DNA from: Bog-473 sp963755495 | GTDB lineage: Bacteria > Actinomycetota > Acidimicrobiia > Acidimicrobiales > RAAP-2 | Assembly (NCBI GenBank): GCA_963755495.1 | Contig: CAVWJS010000011.1 | Span: 186,001 to 250,000 of the forward strand | Length of the DNA: 64,000 nucleotides | Reading direction: 5' to 3' | In this document: positions 42,206 through 53,215 of the stretch, one piece after another | Layout: each line of letters begins with the position of its first letter | How positions within the stretch are numbered: position 1 is the first letter of the stretch | The notes under the pieces: generated by a model | Told to the model about the DNA's origin: nothing | What the model saw: only the letters and a program-made list of their open reading frames with translations | The model's database searches: none | Program-made: the position numbers and the translations under genes

Positions 42206-43396
42206 CTAGGGCGAGGTACCCAGGGTCACGTCGACGACGTGGCTCGATGTGCCATCGAGGACCGAGAGCCCGACCGTCGATTTCGGTGCCATCACGTAGA
42301 GGCTGGCCCGCAGATCGGCCATGGAGCGGATCGGCGTGGAGCCCAGCCCACGACCACGTCTCCTGGCTGCAGGAGCCCGGCAGCCGGACTCCCGGCCATC
42401 AGTGCCGCCACCCGCGCCCCACCGTCCCCGGAGCGGTGGCGCCCTCGACGCCCAGCCAGCCGTGAACGACCCGACCGGTCGAGCGCAGGTCGTCAGCCAC
42501 GCCCAGCACGAGATGGGTCGGGAGATAGGTGGAGGACGAGCCGGACGTGTAGAGGAGCCCGATCACTTGCGCCCTCTGGATTCAAAAGGGGGTCGTCCGG
42601 GTTGCTCGTTGACCGGGGTCACGGCCGATGTGATGGCGGGCATGCCTTTGGCCCATCCGCTGGCGATCTCGGTGTCGATGGCTGTCACCGTCCCGTCCTG
42701 GCAGTGCAGCGTCACGGTGCCGTTGACCGGGGCCGCCACGCTCAACGTCATGGCGGCGTTTCCATCGGAGAGAGTCGCGTCGTCGGCGAACGGAGCCACG
42801 GGGACGTCATCGGGCACGCTGACGAGAGCCACGTCCGAGGCGTCGTCGACGCCAACGACCGAGGCCTTGAGACGGCGACCGTCACTGCCGATCATGGAGA
42901 TACCGCGCAGTCCCGCGAGGCCGTCGGCGGTCGTCGCCACCAGGCCTCCCTCGGCCACGGCCACACCGACCAGAGAGACGATGCCGTGGCTGGTGACAGC
43001 TCGAAGTTGCACCATCGAATGGCCGGCGGCCTGGGCCAACGTGGGGACCGGCTTGCCCCGGAGGGCCAACGTGGTCACGGGAACGTCGGATGCACTGTCG
43101 CTGGAAGCCGAGAGGCCGACGTGACCGGAGGGAGGGGACAGCAGCACGATGGCCCATGCCACCGCGGCCAGGGTGGCGGCCGCACCGATCAACAGCGTGG
43201 CTCGGGGGTGGCGGGTGAGTATCGGACGCGTGTCCGACAGCCCGTGCGCGCCCGCCGCCAGCTCGCTCGGGTGGCGCCAGAGTCGGTCATCGGGGTCGAT
43301 CCAGCCGCGCAATGCGGGATCTGCGTCAGAGGGGGATTTGGCCGAATAGTCCTTGTCCGGTCCCTCTTCCAGTGGCTCCTCGGGTGTAGGGGTCAC
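42206..43396 (-). CDS. HtrA-like membrane-anchored PDZ protein lacking a catalytic triad (two or more frameshifts)
   Basis: A cytoplasmic N-terminus (PEEPLEEGPDKDYSAKSPS, with WRHPSELAA) precedes one transmembrane helix (TLLIGAAATLAAVAWAIVLL), a trypsin-like beta-barrel (VGVAVAEGGLVATTADGLAG, VVGVDDASDVALVSV) and a PDZ domain (GSPAAGLLQPGDVVVG, IRSMADLRASLYVMAPKSTVGL). The position of the catalytic His reads TTAD, and no GNSGGP-like Ser loop is visible, so it looks like a pseudoprotease. Frame breaks are near 42,570, 42,425 and 42,350. It is divergent from mreB. Confidence 0.72.
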
Positions 43397-43467
43397 ACAC
43401 CGAGGCTACCGACGAAAGAGCTAGAAATGCGGTCGGGGTCCCTGACCGGCCGTACCATGAGGCCACG

Positions 43468-44469
43468 ATGTCACGAGACCTGGCCATTGACCTTGGGACG
43501 GCCAACACGTTGGTGTACGCCAAGGGTAAGGGTTTGGTGCTCAATGAACCGACCGTGGTGGCACTCGATTCGCGCACGCGAGAAGTCCTCGCCATCGGCA
43601 CCGATGCATGGCAGATGATCGGGCGGACTCCCGGGTACATCGTGGCGGAGCGCCCGTTGCGAGGTGGGGCCATCACCGACTTCGAGGTGACCGAACGGAT
43701 GCTCAGCGTCCTGTTGCACCGGGTGGGCGTGAGCCGGCTGAATCGGCCCAAGGTGTTGATCTGCGTTCCATCCGCCATCACTGCGGTGGAGCGACGCGCC
43801 GTCAAGGAGGCGACGCGGCGTGCCGGCGCGTCGGCGTGTTTTCTCATTGAGCAACCCATGGCGGCCGCCATCGGGGCCGGCCTGGCCATTCATGAGCCCG
43901 TGGGCAACATGGTGGTTGACATTGGTGGCGGGACCTCAGAGATGGCCGTCATATCTCTCGGCGGCGTCGTGGCCGTGCGGGCGCTGCGCTGTGGCGGGTT
44001 CGACTTCGACGCCTCCATTCAGGCCTACGTCCGCCACACACACGGGGTGGCGATCGGGGAACGCACCGCCGAGGCGATCAAGCACGCCATCGGTTCTGCC
44101 TTTGCCTATCCGGGTGAGCAAGGAGCGGAGATCCGCGGTCGAGAGGTGGCGACCGGCCGGCCCAAGATCGTCGTGTTGTCACCGGAGGAGGTGCGGTCGG
44201 CCCTGGAGGAGAACGTGACCCAAGTGATCGATGCCGCCGCCACCTGCCTAGGCGAGGCGCCGCCCGAGTTGGCGCAGGACATCATGTTCCAGGGTATCCA
44301 CCTCACCGGCGGTGGCGCCTTGCTGCGCGGGGTGATCCAACGGCTGGCAGACGCCACGGCCGTCCCCGTGCATCTGGTGGATGCCCCCCTCGAGTGCGTC
44401 GTACAGGGTGCGGGACAATGCCTCGAATCGTTCGACCGCCTCAAGCGCCTGTTCACCGACGACGATTGA
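43468..44469 (+). CDS. mreB: Rod shape-determining protein MreB
   Basis: A 333-residue actin-fold protein, uninterrupted. It has phosphate-1 DLAIDLGTANTLVYAKGKG, CVPSAITAVERRAVKEA, the connecting GEPMAAAIGAGL-like segment, phosphate-2 MVVDIGGGTSEMAVISLGG, and the adenosine motif LTGGGALLRG near residue 280. MreB filaments guide lateral wall synthesis in rod-shaped cells. No mreCD follows, so this may be a secondary MreB/Mbl-like copy. Confidence 0.93.
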   Translation: MSRDLAIDLGTANTLVYAKGKGLVLNEPTVVALDSRTREVLAIGTDAWQMIGRTPGYIVAERPLRGGAITDFEVTERMLSVLLHRVGVSRLNRPKVLICVPSAITAVERRAVKEATRRAGASACFLIEQPMAAAIGAGLAIHEPVGNMVVDIGGGTSEMAVISLGGVVAVRALRCGGFDFDASIQAYVRHTHGVAIGERTAEAIKHAIGSAFAYPGEQGAEIRGREVATGRPKIVVLSPEEVRSALEENVTQVIDAAATCLGEAPPELAQDIMFQGIHLTGGGALLRGVIQRLADATAVPVHLVDAPLECVVQGAGQCLESFDRLKRLFTDDD

Positions 44470-44507
44470 GTCACGGCGACTGACTGGGGAGACCGGGCGA
44501 AGGGCGA

Positions 44508-45159
44508 CTATTCCTCGAGGAGCAGTTCGTCGGCGGCCTGGCGCACCTGCCAGTCCCTGTCCTCTGCGGAGCGGTGTAGCGCCGGCTCGACGCGGGGGTC
44601 GTCGAACCCGGCCAGGGCGACGGTGGCACGGCGGCGAACGGTGGGCTTGTCATCCAGCGCCTCGATGACGGCCGCCAGTCCACGCGGATCGCCGATTGCG
44701 CCTAAGGCAGCCACGGCAGCCTCGCGGCACCGAACGTCGGGGTGCACGCCGGCGGTTGCGACGAGCGAGGTGACGCTCGCCGTCACCCGCCGTTCGGCCA
44801 GGAACCAGGCCGCTCCGACCACGACCAGTGGATCGGGGTCGGAGAGGGCACCGATCATCGCGACGTACAGGGTCGAGCGTGAACCCGCGCCCGCGCACCG
44901 AGAGCGCAGCGTCGGTTGCCCGGCGGCGTACAGGTGCGTCCCCGGTACGCAAGCGCATGCGTGATCTCGACCACGGTGAGGACTGATGATCGGGCCAGCG
45001 CGCCGAGCGCCGCCGCCTGCACATCGAGGGTCGGGATCGCGCAGACCCGGCCCGTGCCCGTTCCTCCTGGCCCGCGTGCCCGGCGGCGATCACCTTCCGC
45101 CGGCGGCCTGCGGCGGCGCGCCTTTGCGCGGCAGGTTCCGTGGCAGGATCATCGCTCAT
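44508..45159 (-). CDS. HEAT-repeat protein (two frameshifts)
   Basis: The C-terminal part (44,508-44,858) is in one frame and shows HEAT repeats: MIGALSDPDPLVVVGAAWFLAE, DVRCREAAVAALGAIGDPRGLAAVIEAL, TVRRRATVALAGFDDPRVEPAL and DWQVRQAADELLLEE. Upstream segments in other frames add GDAPVRRRATDAALSVRG. The start MSDDPATEPAAQRRAAAGRRRKV is at 45,159. Breaks lie near 45,030 and 44,880. HEAT proteins are scaffolds or phycobilin-lyase-like; no specific role is visible. It faces mreB convergently. Confidence 0.65.
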
Positions 45160-45169
45160 TGAATCGAGT

Positions 45170-46376
45170 ATGGCCGACATGACGACGAATGCCGCCGGGG
45201 AGGCCGAGGTCATCCCCCCCCGAACCAGTCGGGACGCGCCGCCGGGTGGCCGCCGCCGCCGCTGGCCCATCGTCCTTACGACGGTGGCGGCTCTGCTCGT
45301 GGCAGCGACGCTGGTGCTCAGTCACTGGAACGTCAACTACTACGCGCTCTCTCCGGGGGATGCCTCACCGGTGACGTCCTTCATCAAGGTTCCGTCCAAA
45401 CTCGATCACCCGCTCTCGGGAAGGATCCTTCTCACCGACGTCTTCGTGAAGCCGCTGACGGCGCTGACCTATCTCCAGGAGCGCTATCTCTCGTCGGACA
45501 GCCAGGTCGTTCCGTCAGTTGAGTTGCTCGGACCCTCTACGCCGGCTGATCAGCTGGCCCCGCAGGGATTCTTGGAGATGAGCCAGGCCCAGGCACAAGC
45601 GAAGGCGGCGGCGCTGACGTATCTCGGGTACACGCCAAAGGAACACGATGCGGGCGCGCTCGTCTTCGGGATCGCGCCGGGATCGCCGGCCTCGCACGTG
45701 CTCAAGGTGTCACAGGTCATCACCGCGGTCAACGGAACCTCGGTGACGGGCGTGTGTTCACTCGTCAGCGCACTGCACGGTCTGATGCCCGGCACCACGG
45801 CGACCCTCTCGGTGGAGCAGTCTTCGGTCAAGGAGTCAGGCGCCTTCGTCAACGGTCCGGTCGTCGCCGCGCACGATCACACTCGGGGCCCCGCCCAAGG
45901 GGCTGACCGATGGAGGATGCGGTCTGCGGGAAGCCCACGGCTTACCTGGGAATCGACCCCAACACCCAGCAGTCGCTGGAGCTTCCCGGTCAATGTCACG
46001 GTAAATACGGTCGACATCGGGGGCCCTTCGGCCGGGCTGTCCATGACGCTGGGCATCATCGACAAGCTCTCGGGTGGTCATCTCACCGGGGGCCGCACGA
46101 TCGCGGCGACCGGGCACGATCGACGCCGGCGGGGCGGTGGGCGACGTGGGCGGCGTGCCCCAGAAGACGATCGCCGTCGAGCGGGCGGGAGCCACCGTCT
46201 TCTTCGTGCCGCCCCAGGAGTACAAGGCGGCGCTGTCCAAGGACACCCCGCAACTCCACGTCTACGCGGTGTCCACACTCGACCAGGCCTTGGCGATCCT
46301 GAAGCGCCTTGGGGGCACATTGCCCGCCAGTCACGTGCCGAGCCCAGGCGGCGCCGTAGTCTTTCCCTATGCCTGA
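45170..46376 (+). CDS. YlbL-type PDZ and Lon-like (S16) membrane protease (two frameshifts)
   Basis: One N-terminal transmembrane helix (WPIVLTTVAALLVAATLVL) is followed by an extracytoplasmic domain (YYALSPGDASPV), a PDZ domain (GIAPGSPASHVLKVSQVITAVNG) and a C-terminal Lon-type proteolytic domain. The catalytic Ser is in IGGPSAGLSMTLGI and the Lys in GGVPQKTIAVERAGA, after restoring frame near 45,890 and 46,115. The order matches B. subtilis YlbL and actinobacterial homologues. It probably degrades exported or membrane proteins. Its stop overlaps the next gene's ATG. Confidence 0.83.
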
Positions 46377-48126
46377 AGGCCGTTCACCCATTTCCTCCGC
46401 CCGTCTGACGACGGGGGACATCGCCCGCCACTCGTTCGCCATCGTCCGTCGGGGTTTTGACATCGACGAGGTCAAGACGTATCTCCAGACGGTCGCTCGG
46501 CAGCATCGAGCTCCTCGAAGAGCGAGAGCAGGAGTTACGGGCAGCCGTGGCGGAGGCGGAAGAACGAGCGGCCCACCCGGTGGTCGACGAGGCGACTCTC
46601 TCCGCCTCCCTCGGCCAGCACAGCGCGCAGATCCTCCGCCACGCCCATGACGAAGCGGCCAAAATCGTGGTGCAGGCCCAGGAAGGCGCGTCGACTCTCT
46701 TCCGCGAGGCGCAGAGCCGGGCCAACGAGATCCAAGAGCGGAGCGAAGGGGCATCGGCCGAACGGGTGGCAGAAGCCGAGCTCATGGTGGCCAACGCCCG
46801 CCAGGAGGCGTTGGCGGAGGTGGAGCGCGATCCGGCTCGATGCCCTGGCCGAGGGTGATGCCGTGATCGCCCGCGCCAAGGAGGAGGGACGTGCCCTCCT
46901 CGAACAGGTCCAAGAGGCCCGCAAACGATTCATGACGGATCTGGCGGGGCGCCGGCGTGCGCTGTCGATCCAGATCGAGCAGCTCCGGGCCGCCCGTGAC
47001 GAGATGGCTGCCTCCGTCCAAGGGGCGCGGACCGTCCATGGACGAAATACTGAGCCAGTTGGAGCACTCCGACGAGGACGCCCGCGCCGCCGCCCTGGCT
47101 GCGGCCGACCAGGCCCGGTTGCACCTGCCAAAGGACGTGCCCCACGATCAGGCGGCGACGGGCGAGACGGCCGGGGGCGAGAGCGACGGCGGGGCCGGAA
47201 ACGAGAGCGGGCAGCAACGCGAGGCGGGCAACGATGGTGGCTCCGCGGGCGTGGCGCCGTCGGTGGACGAGCTGTTTGCCGGATCCGGGCGGCCACCGAC
47301 GAGCCCGGTGGTGTCGCCCAAGCAGCGCCCGCAGCGGGCGGTGCCGATCACGACCAGAGCCAGGGAGCAACGGCGGTCGACATTGATGCTGCGCTCGAGG
47401 GAGGAGACGATTCCGGACATGCGTCAGAGGTCGAGGAGGATCAGGGACCGGACGCTGCGCTGATCGCCCGGCGTGACGAACTGCTGTCGCCCATCTCGGC
47501 CCAGCTCTCGCGTCACATCAAGCGCGCCCTGGGGGACGACCAGAACCGTCTGCTCGATGTGCTGCGGAGCACGCCGAACATGGCTGGGGAGGCATTGCTC
47601 GGTCCCGAGGACCTCCATCTATCGACATTCATCTCGGCGGCGCAGGGTCACCTGGGCGACGCCTTCGCCGCCGGGATCAGTATTCGGCGGCGGAGACGAG
47701 GGAGCAATCGCAGCCGGACGGAGCGGTCGAACAGGCGGCTGCAGGCCTGGCCCGAACGGTGGTGACGATGTTGCGCCGGCGCATCGCGGACGGCACCGAC
47801 GCCGGAGAAGAGGTGAGCGATCGCGTCGGGGCGGCGTTCCGCGAATGGCGGGGTGAGCGGATCGAACGGCTGGTGGGCGACTTCGCCGTGCAAGCCTTCT
47901 CGGCCGGCGTGGCCGCGGCCACGTCTTCGGACGGAATGGTGCGCTGGGTCATGACATCGTCGAGCGGATGCTCGGACTGCGACGACAACGCCCTGGCCGG
48001 GAGCCGTGCCCATGGCCGAAGGGTTTCCCGACCGGCCACGCTTATCCGCCGGCCCACTCGGGCTGTCGTTGCCTGGTGGCACCTGTAGACGCACTAGACC
48101 TGGACTACGCGGGCGGCGGACGTTAG
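46369..48126 (+). CDS. DivIVA-domain protein with a phage-head-protein-like Cys/His C-terminus (six or so frameshifts)
   Basis: The N-terminus LTTGDIARHSFAIVRRGFDIDEVKTYLQTVARQ is a DivIVA membrane-curvature domain, followed by a long coiled coil (LLEEREQELRAAVAEAEERAA, ILRHAHDEAAKIVVQAQEGA, ARQEALAEVERD, RALLEQVQEARKRF), a low-complexity acidic middle, and a globular end (RDELLSPISAQLSRHIKRALGDDQNRLLDVLR) finishing CSDCDDNALAG then GFPTGHAYPPAHSGCRCLV. Frame breaks lie near 46,500, 46,830, 47,030, 47,390, 47,690 and 48,005. DivIVA proteins place growth or division machinery; the C-terminal module is discussed under findings. Confidence 0.75.
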
Positions 48127-48136
48127 GCTCGCCCCC

Positions 48137-51100
48137 GTGCGCACCCCCAAGGACCTTTCCACCCCCCGCTCGCCCCGCTCGCGTCGGCGAGCCCGGTGGT
48201 GGATCATCGGGGCCATCGTCGTCTTCATCATCCTGCTGGCATCGCTGCGGACCCTGGCCAACATCTACACCGACGGTCTCTGGTTCTCGTCGGTCGGCTA
48301 CCACAACGTCTTCTCCACGCTGTTGGTGGTGAAGCTCGGGCTCTTCGGCGTCTTCGGGGCGATCTTCTTCGTCGTGATGTGGGTCAACCTGGTCGTCTGC
48401 GATCGCCTGGCGAGCGAGGACATCGGCGCCGTGCAAAAGGACGAGTTCGTCCGCCGCTACCAGCAGATCGTGCGGCCCTACGCCGGGCGTCTCTACATCG
48501 CACTGGCCATCGTGATGGCGCTGATCGCCGCCTCGGGAACGATCGGGGAATGGCAGAACTGGATCCTCTTTCGCCACGGCGGCAATTTCGGCGCCAAGGA
48601 CCCGCAGTTCGGCAAGGACATCGGTTTCTACGTCTTCAAGTTGCCGTTCCTGAACTTCATCGTCGACTGGACGCTGGCCATCCTGATCGTGACGCTCATC
48701 GTGTCAGCGCTCTTCCACTACCTCAACGGCGGGATCTTGCCACAACGTGGGATCCCGCGGGTGCGGCCGACGGTCAAGGCCCACCTCTCGGTTCTCCTGG
48801 CGCTGATCGCGCTGACCAAGGCGGCGGGGTACATCCTGCAGCGCTGGGGCCTGGTGAACGCAAGCGACGGCTACGTGAACGGGGCCGGATACACCGACGT
48901 GCATGCCCGGCTGCCGGCGTTGTTATTGCTGGTCGTCGTCTCGATCTTCGCCGCCGCGATCCTGCTCTTCAACATCCGTCGCCAGGGTTGGACATTGCCG
49001 GTCCTGGCCGTCGGGATCTGGGCCTTCGTGGCTCTCGTCGTCGGCGTCATCTACCCGGCGCTGCTGCAGACCCTGAAGGTCACTCCGGCCCAGTCCTCGC
49101 TCGAAGCGCCCTACATAAAGCGCAACATCGAGGCGACCCGCACTGCCTATGACCTCAACAATGTCGAAGGTCAAGAGCGTTCGAGCGCCACGACCAACAT
49201 CTCGATCGACGGACGTGGCGCAACTCGGCGCCGACGCTGAACAACATCAGGTTGTGGGACCCTGACCGACTCGATCACTCTGCAGACCTTCGATCAGCAG
49301 CAGAGGATCCAGTCGTACTACACGTTCCCTTCGCTCGGCGTAGACCGCTACACGATCGACGGGCAGGTCACCCCGGTCCTCATCGGCGTCCGCGAAGTCT
49401 CCCCGTCCAACCTCCCCTCGCAGTCGTGGGTCAACCTGCACCTCCAGTTCACCCACGGTGAGGGTGCGGTGGTGGCCCTGGCCAACCAGGCCCAGTCAAA
49501 CGGTAACCCGGTCTACGGCATCAAGAGACGTGCCACCTACCTCAACGAACGGCCTGCCCAAGATCACCCAGCCCAATGTCTACTTCGCCAGCGGGCGACA
49601 CCGGCTACGTGGTGGCGAACACCAAGCAGCTCGAGGTGGACTACCAAACGAGCGACGCAGCAATGTCGAGAGCCACTACTCGGGCAAAGGGGCTACCGGC
49701 GGCGTCCAGATCACATCGTTGCTCGACGCGGGCCGCCTTCGCCCTTCGTCTGGGCGACTTCAACTTCCTGATCTCCAGCCAGATCACCGACAAGTCGCGG
49801 ATCATGTTCGTGCGGGACCCGGTGCAGATCGCCGAGAAGGCGGCGCCCTTCCTCACGCTTCAACCAGGACCCTTATGCGGTGGTGAACGACGGGCAGATC
49901 TACTGGATCGTCGACGGGTACACGACGACCAACCAGTACCCCTACTCGCAGAACGCCGGACACGCAGCAGGTGGCGGCCGGGAGCAGCCTGCCCGGCAGC
50001 TACAACTACGTGCGCAACTCGGTCAAAGTGGTCATCAACGCGTACTCGGGCAAGACGACCTTCTACGACGCCGACCGGAGCGACCCGATCCTGCAGGCCT
50101 ACGAAGCGGCGTTCCCGCACATGTTCACCCCGTTGTCGAAGATGAGCGCCGGCCTGCAGGCCCACCTGCGATACCCCCCTGACATCTTCTCCATTCAATC
50201 CGCCATTTACGGTCGCTACCACCTGACGTCGCCCTCGCAGTTCTATTCGGAGAGCAACGCCTGGCAGCTCTCCCCGACGGCTGGCGCGGGGACCCAGTCC
50301 CAGGCGCTGCAGGTACAGGACACGCTCAATCAGCAGGGCCAGGTGGTCTCCCAGAGCTCGGCGCGTATGGCGCCGCTGTACCAAGTGACGGCCTTGCCCG
50401 GTTCGGCCGCCCAGACGTTCACCGTCACCGACGCCTACGTGCCGGCATCGCAGTCGAACTCATCGGGCTCGAACAACCTGAACCTCAGCGCGTTCATGGT
50501 GGCCACCTCCGATCCGGGCGACTACGGGGATCTCACCGTGTACGAGACGCCCCAGGGCACCGTCGGTCCCGGCCAACGCCGATCCGAACATTCAGGCCAA
50601 TCCCACCGTGTCATCGGACATCACGCTCTACGACCAGCACGGCTCGGAGGTGCTTCTGGGCAACACACTCATGGTGCCGGTTGGCCAGTCCATCATCTAT
50701 TTGCGTCCCCTGTACGTGGCGTCCTCCTCCAACCCGCTCCCGCAGTTGACCGACGTCATCGGCGTGCTGGGGCAAAAGGTGGTGGTCGAGTCCACGGTGT
50801 CGGCCACCTTGAGCAGCCTGCTCAATACCACCATCTCCACGCCCGGAAACTCGTCGGGGGTGGCTCCGGGACGAGCCCAGGGACCGGCACGGTTCCCACT
50901 GCGGTGCAGCAGGACCTTGCGGCGGCGCAGGCGGACTACACGCAGCGCCCTGGCGGCGCTCGCGGCGGGCGACCTCGGCACGTACCAGACCGACATCAAT
51001 GCCATGCAGAAGCAGATCACCAACGCGCAGCAGGCGCTGGGGTCGGCGACGGGGACGACGACTACGACGACCACACGACGACCGCGCCGCGCCAAGAGCA

Positions 51101-51176
51101 AGAGCAGCAAGTCAACGAGGCCAAGACCTCGACGACGACCACGAGCTCGCTCGCCACCGCTGAGCCGTCAGGATGA
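48137..51176 (+). CDS. UPF0182 family large membrane protein (eight or more frameshifts)
   Basis: The intact first 350 residues hold seven transmembrane helices (WWIIGAIVVFIILLASL, LGLFGVFGAIFFVVMWVNLVV, LYIALAIVMALIAASGTIG and others) with the family motifs LWFSSVGYHNVFSTLL and APYIKRNIEATRTAY. The remaining ~650 extracytoplasmic residues, in shifting frames, give TDSITLQTFDQQQRIQSYYTF, GVREVSPSNLP, WVNLHLQFTHGEG, QIYWIVDGYTTTNQYPYSQ and FSIQSAIYGRYHLTSPSQFY. A Thr-rich tail ends NEAKTSTTTTSSLATAEPSG. About 1,010 residues, normal for UPF0182. Function unknown. Confidence 0.85.
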
Positions 51177-51233
51177 GCAGGCAGTCGCTCCGCATGAGAT
51201 GCTGATGAAACCCCCGCGTGGAAGGATGAGCTG

Positions 51234-51694
51234 ATGGGATTGCTCGACAAGGTAAAGGCACAGGCGACGGCGGCTACCAGTCATGGCCAAGGACGCCGCG
51301 CAGAAGGGTCAGGCCAAGCTGGACGAGGTCCAGTCCAAGAGGGGGGCCGACGGCATTCTGCGCGACCTCGGCGCAGCCGTCTACGCCACCAAGACGGGCC
51401 GGGCCACGCCCACCACCGACGCCGACATCGATCGCCTCGTGGCCGCTCTCCAAGCCCACGAGTCCGAGCACGGCGCGCTCGACCTTGGCGCCCGAATCGG
51501 CGGCGGCGGCCCCCACAGCGACGACGTTCGCCCCTCCCACCGCTGCTGCACCAGGCAGTGCGCCTCCTTCGAATCCGACGGCCGCCACCGACGGCGGGAG
51601 TCCCGCAGCCTCCACCAGCCCGCCACCTCCGCCGGCGGCTTCGACAGACCCGCTGAGCCCCCCACCCCCACCCCCCACAGCGCAGACGCTTTAG
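51234..51694 (+). CDS. Small protein with Pro/Ala-rich tail (two frameshifts)
   Basis: The start MGLLDKVKAQATAAT leads, after a frame break near 51,280, to MAKDAAQKGQAKLDEVQSKRGADGILRDLGAAVYATKTGRATPTTDADIDRLVAALQAHESEHGALDLGA, a small helical domain. After a second break near 51,490 it ends in a Pro/Ala/Thr-rich tail (ASTSPPPPPAASTDPL). I recognise no function. It lies between the UPF0182 gene and the tRNA gene. Confidence 0.6.
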
Positions 51695-51747
51695 TCCTCG
51701 CCGCTGGACAAGGGTCCACGAGAGCCGTGTACACTGCTCTTCTTCGC

Positions 51748-51824
<77 letters not shown>

Positions 51825-51827
51825 TTG

Positions 51828-51880
51828 AAACGCTGGTCGGCGCGTCTCGTGCATAGGGCACAGGCCGCTGACCAGCGTTT
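51828..51880 (+). terminator. Terminator hairpin after tRNA-fMet
   Basis: AAACGCTGGTC (51,828-51,838) pairs perfectly with GACCAGCGTTT (51,870-51,880), giving an 11-bp stem whose 3' arm ends in Ts. It begins four bases after the tRNA and lies on the island side of the attachment repeat, so it was probably brought by the element. Confidence 0.75.
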
Positions 51881-52598
51881 TCGCGTTGGGCCGAGTGTCC
51901 GAAATTGGGGTTTATCGGGGCTTTTTCTCGGGACCTACTCACCCTTGCCCTATGCAGCCCTATGCAGGGTGGCGCCGCGCCCGCGGCCCGTACGCTGCGG
52001 TTTCGCGGTCGAGTCGTCGGTAGAGATGGCAGTGCATAGTGCAGCCCTAGGCATGCCCTATGCAGCTGCACTACTCAAAGTCCCTCGGAACATCGCTCTC
52101 TTGAAATGGAGTTGACCGACGTCCCGGCGACGCTGGTTTGAGTCCCGTCGCATGATGGTGCCTCCAAAGGCCGGCTGCTGCCGATCCCTAGCGCGGTCGT
52201 AGCAACATCCAGTCGTTGAGCTGAGACGATGCGACGCCGGATGGGTCGATCCGACGGGCGCGGCAATGTTGGCGATTGCACCGATGACGGCGAGGGTCTG
52301 GGTCTCGTCGACGATCAGGTGATGGCCTGGCGGGCGCACTCGACGTAGGACCGAACAAGTGGATGGTCGTGGTCCTTGCGTCATGCGAGCGCGAGTTGGC
52401 TTTGCGAGATTCCATCTACCGGAGGAGTCACAGCACCACCTCGCTCCAGCTAGGGAGAGGTTGCCGCTAGCGAGCAGGCGAACGTCTTCGGTCACTCCCT
52501 TGGGGGCAGCTCTCGCTCTCGAAGCGGCACCTGCAGGTGCGGGAGTTGCGGTCGGTCGTCAGGCTGGGCCGCAGACCCTTGACGGCCGGCGTACCTAT

Positions 52599-52619
52599 CG
52601 GTTAGGTTAAGCTAAACCG
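52599..52619 (+). promoter_or_regulatory. Candidate PadR operator upstream of the exporter operon
   Basis: CGGTTAG and CTAAACCG form an imperfect inverted repeat around GTTAAG, ending 11 bp before the padR ATG. Its position over the likely promoter fits autoregulation by the PadR protein. This is inference from position and symmetry only. The preceding 51,885-52,598 contains short direct repeats of GCCCTATGCAG and no convincing gene. Confidence 0.4.
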
Positions 52620-52630
52620 TTAGGGGTACA

Positions 52631-53215
52631 ATGTCGAGACCACAACTCTCCTCACAACCGAACTCCGAACCCGTTGCGAGTTACCAACTCGGCATCGTGC
52701 AGGAGGTCCTTTTGGCTCTCTTGGCCAAGGAGGCCTCTCATGCCTATGGGTTGAGAGCGCGGCTGACCCTCGCTCTCGGTCCCCTGGCGGAGGCTCTCAA
52801 CGAAGGTCAGGTCTACGTGACCTTGACCCGCGTTGAGAAAGCGGGACTGGTGAGTTCCGTCCGCGTAGGGCAGACGGATCGACCGGATCGGAAGGTTTAC
52901 GAACTGACCGATGCAGGTCGGGAGCGTGTCCTCGAGTGGCTCAATGACGTGAGCTGGCCCAAGCCAGCGCCCGCCGAGTTTCACCTCAAGCTGGTATCGG
53001 CTGCCGCTGCTGGCTTAGCCGACCCCGTCCGAATCGTAGATCTTCAACGTCGCGAACTCCTGGTTGGGTTGCGCGAGGCCGAACGAGCTTCGCTCACGGA
53101 ACGGAGCGGGTCGGTGGCAGCGCTCCTGCTGGAAGGTGTGGTCCTGAGGTTGCAGGCGGATCTGCGATGGCTTGAGGCCTGTGCACGCTACTGGAACGGG
53201 GTGAAGCAGAAATGA
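52631..53215 (+). CDS. PadR-family transcriptional regulator
   Basis: A 194-residue winged-helix protein. The DNA-binding part is LLALLAKEASHAYGLRARL, NEGQVYVTLTRVEKAGLVSS and the wing DRKVYELTDAGRERVLEWL. A C-terminal helical dimerisation domain (Vir_C-like) follows with LLEGVVLRLQADLRWLEAC. PadR repressors commonly control an adjacent multidrug exporter. Here the TGA overlaps the ABC ATPase ATG (ATGA), so regulator and exporter are co-expressed. Confidence 0.9.
   Translation: MSRPQLSSQPNSEPVASYQLGIVQEVLLALLAKEASHAYGLRARLTLALGPLAEALNEGQVYVTLTRVEKAGLVSSVRVGQTDRPDRKVYELTDAGRERVLEWLNDVSWPKPAPAEFHLKLVSAAAAGLADPVRIVDLQRRELLVGLREAERASLTERSGSVAALLLEGVVLRLQADLRWLEACARYWNGVKQK

Noticed and set aside
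52058..52495. Minus-strand ORF at the left of the island as a possible integrase
   Set aside because: Its sequence shows no R-H-R-Y or serine recombinase motif, and composition is Arg/Ser-rich as in non-coding frames.
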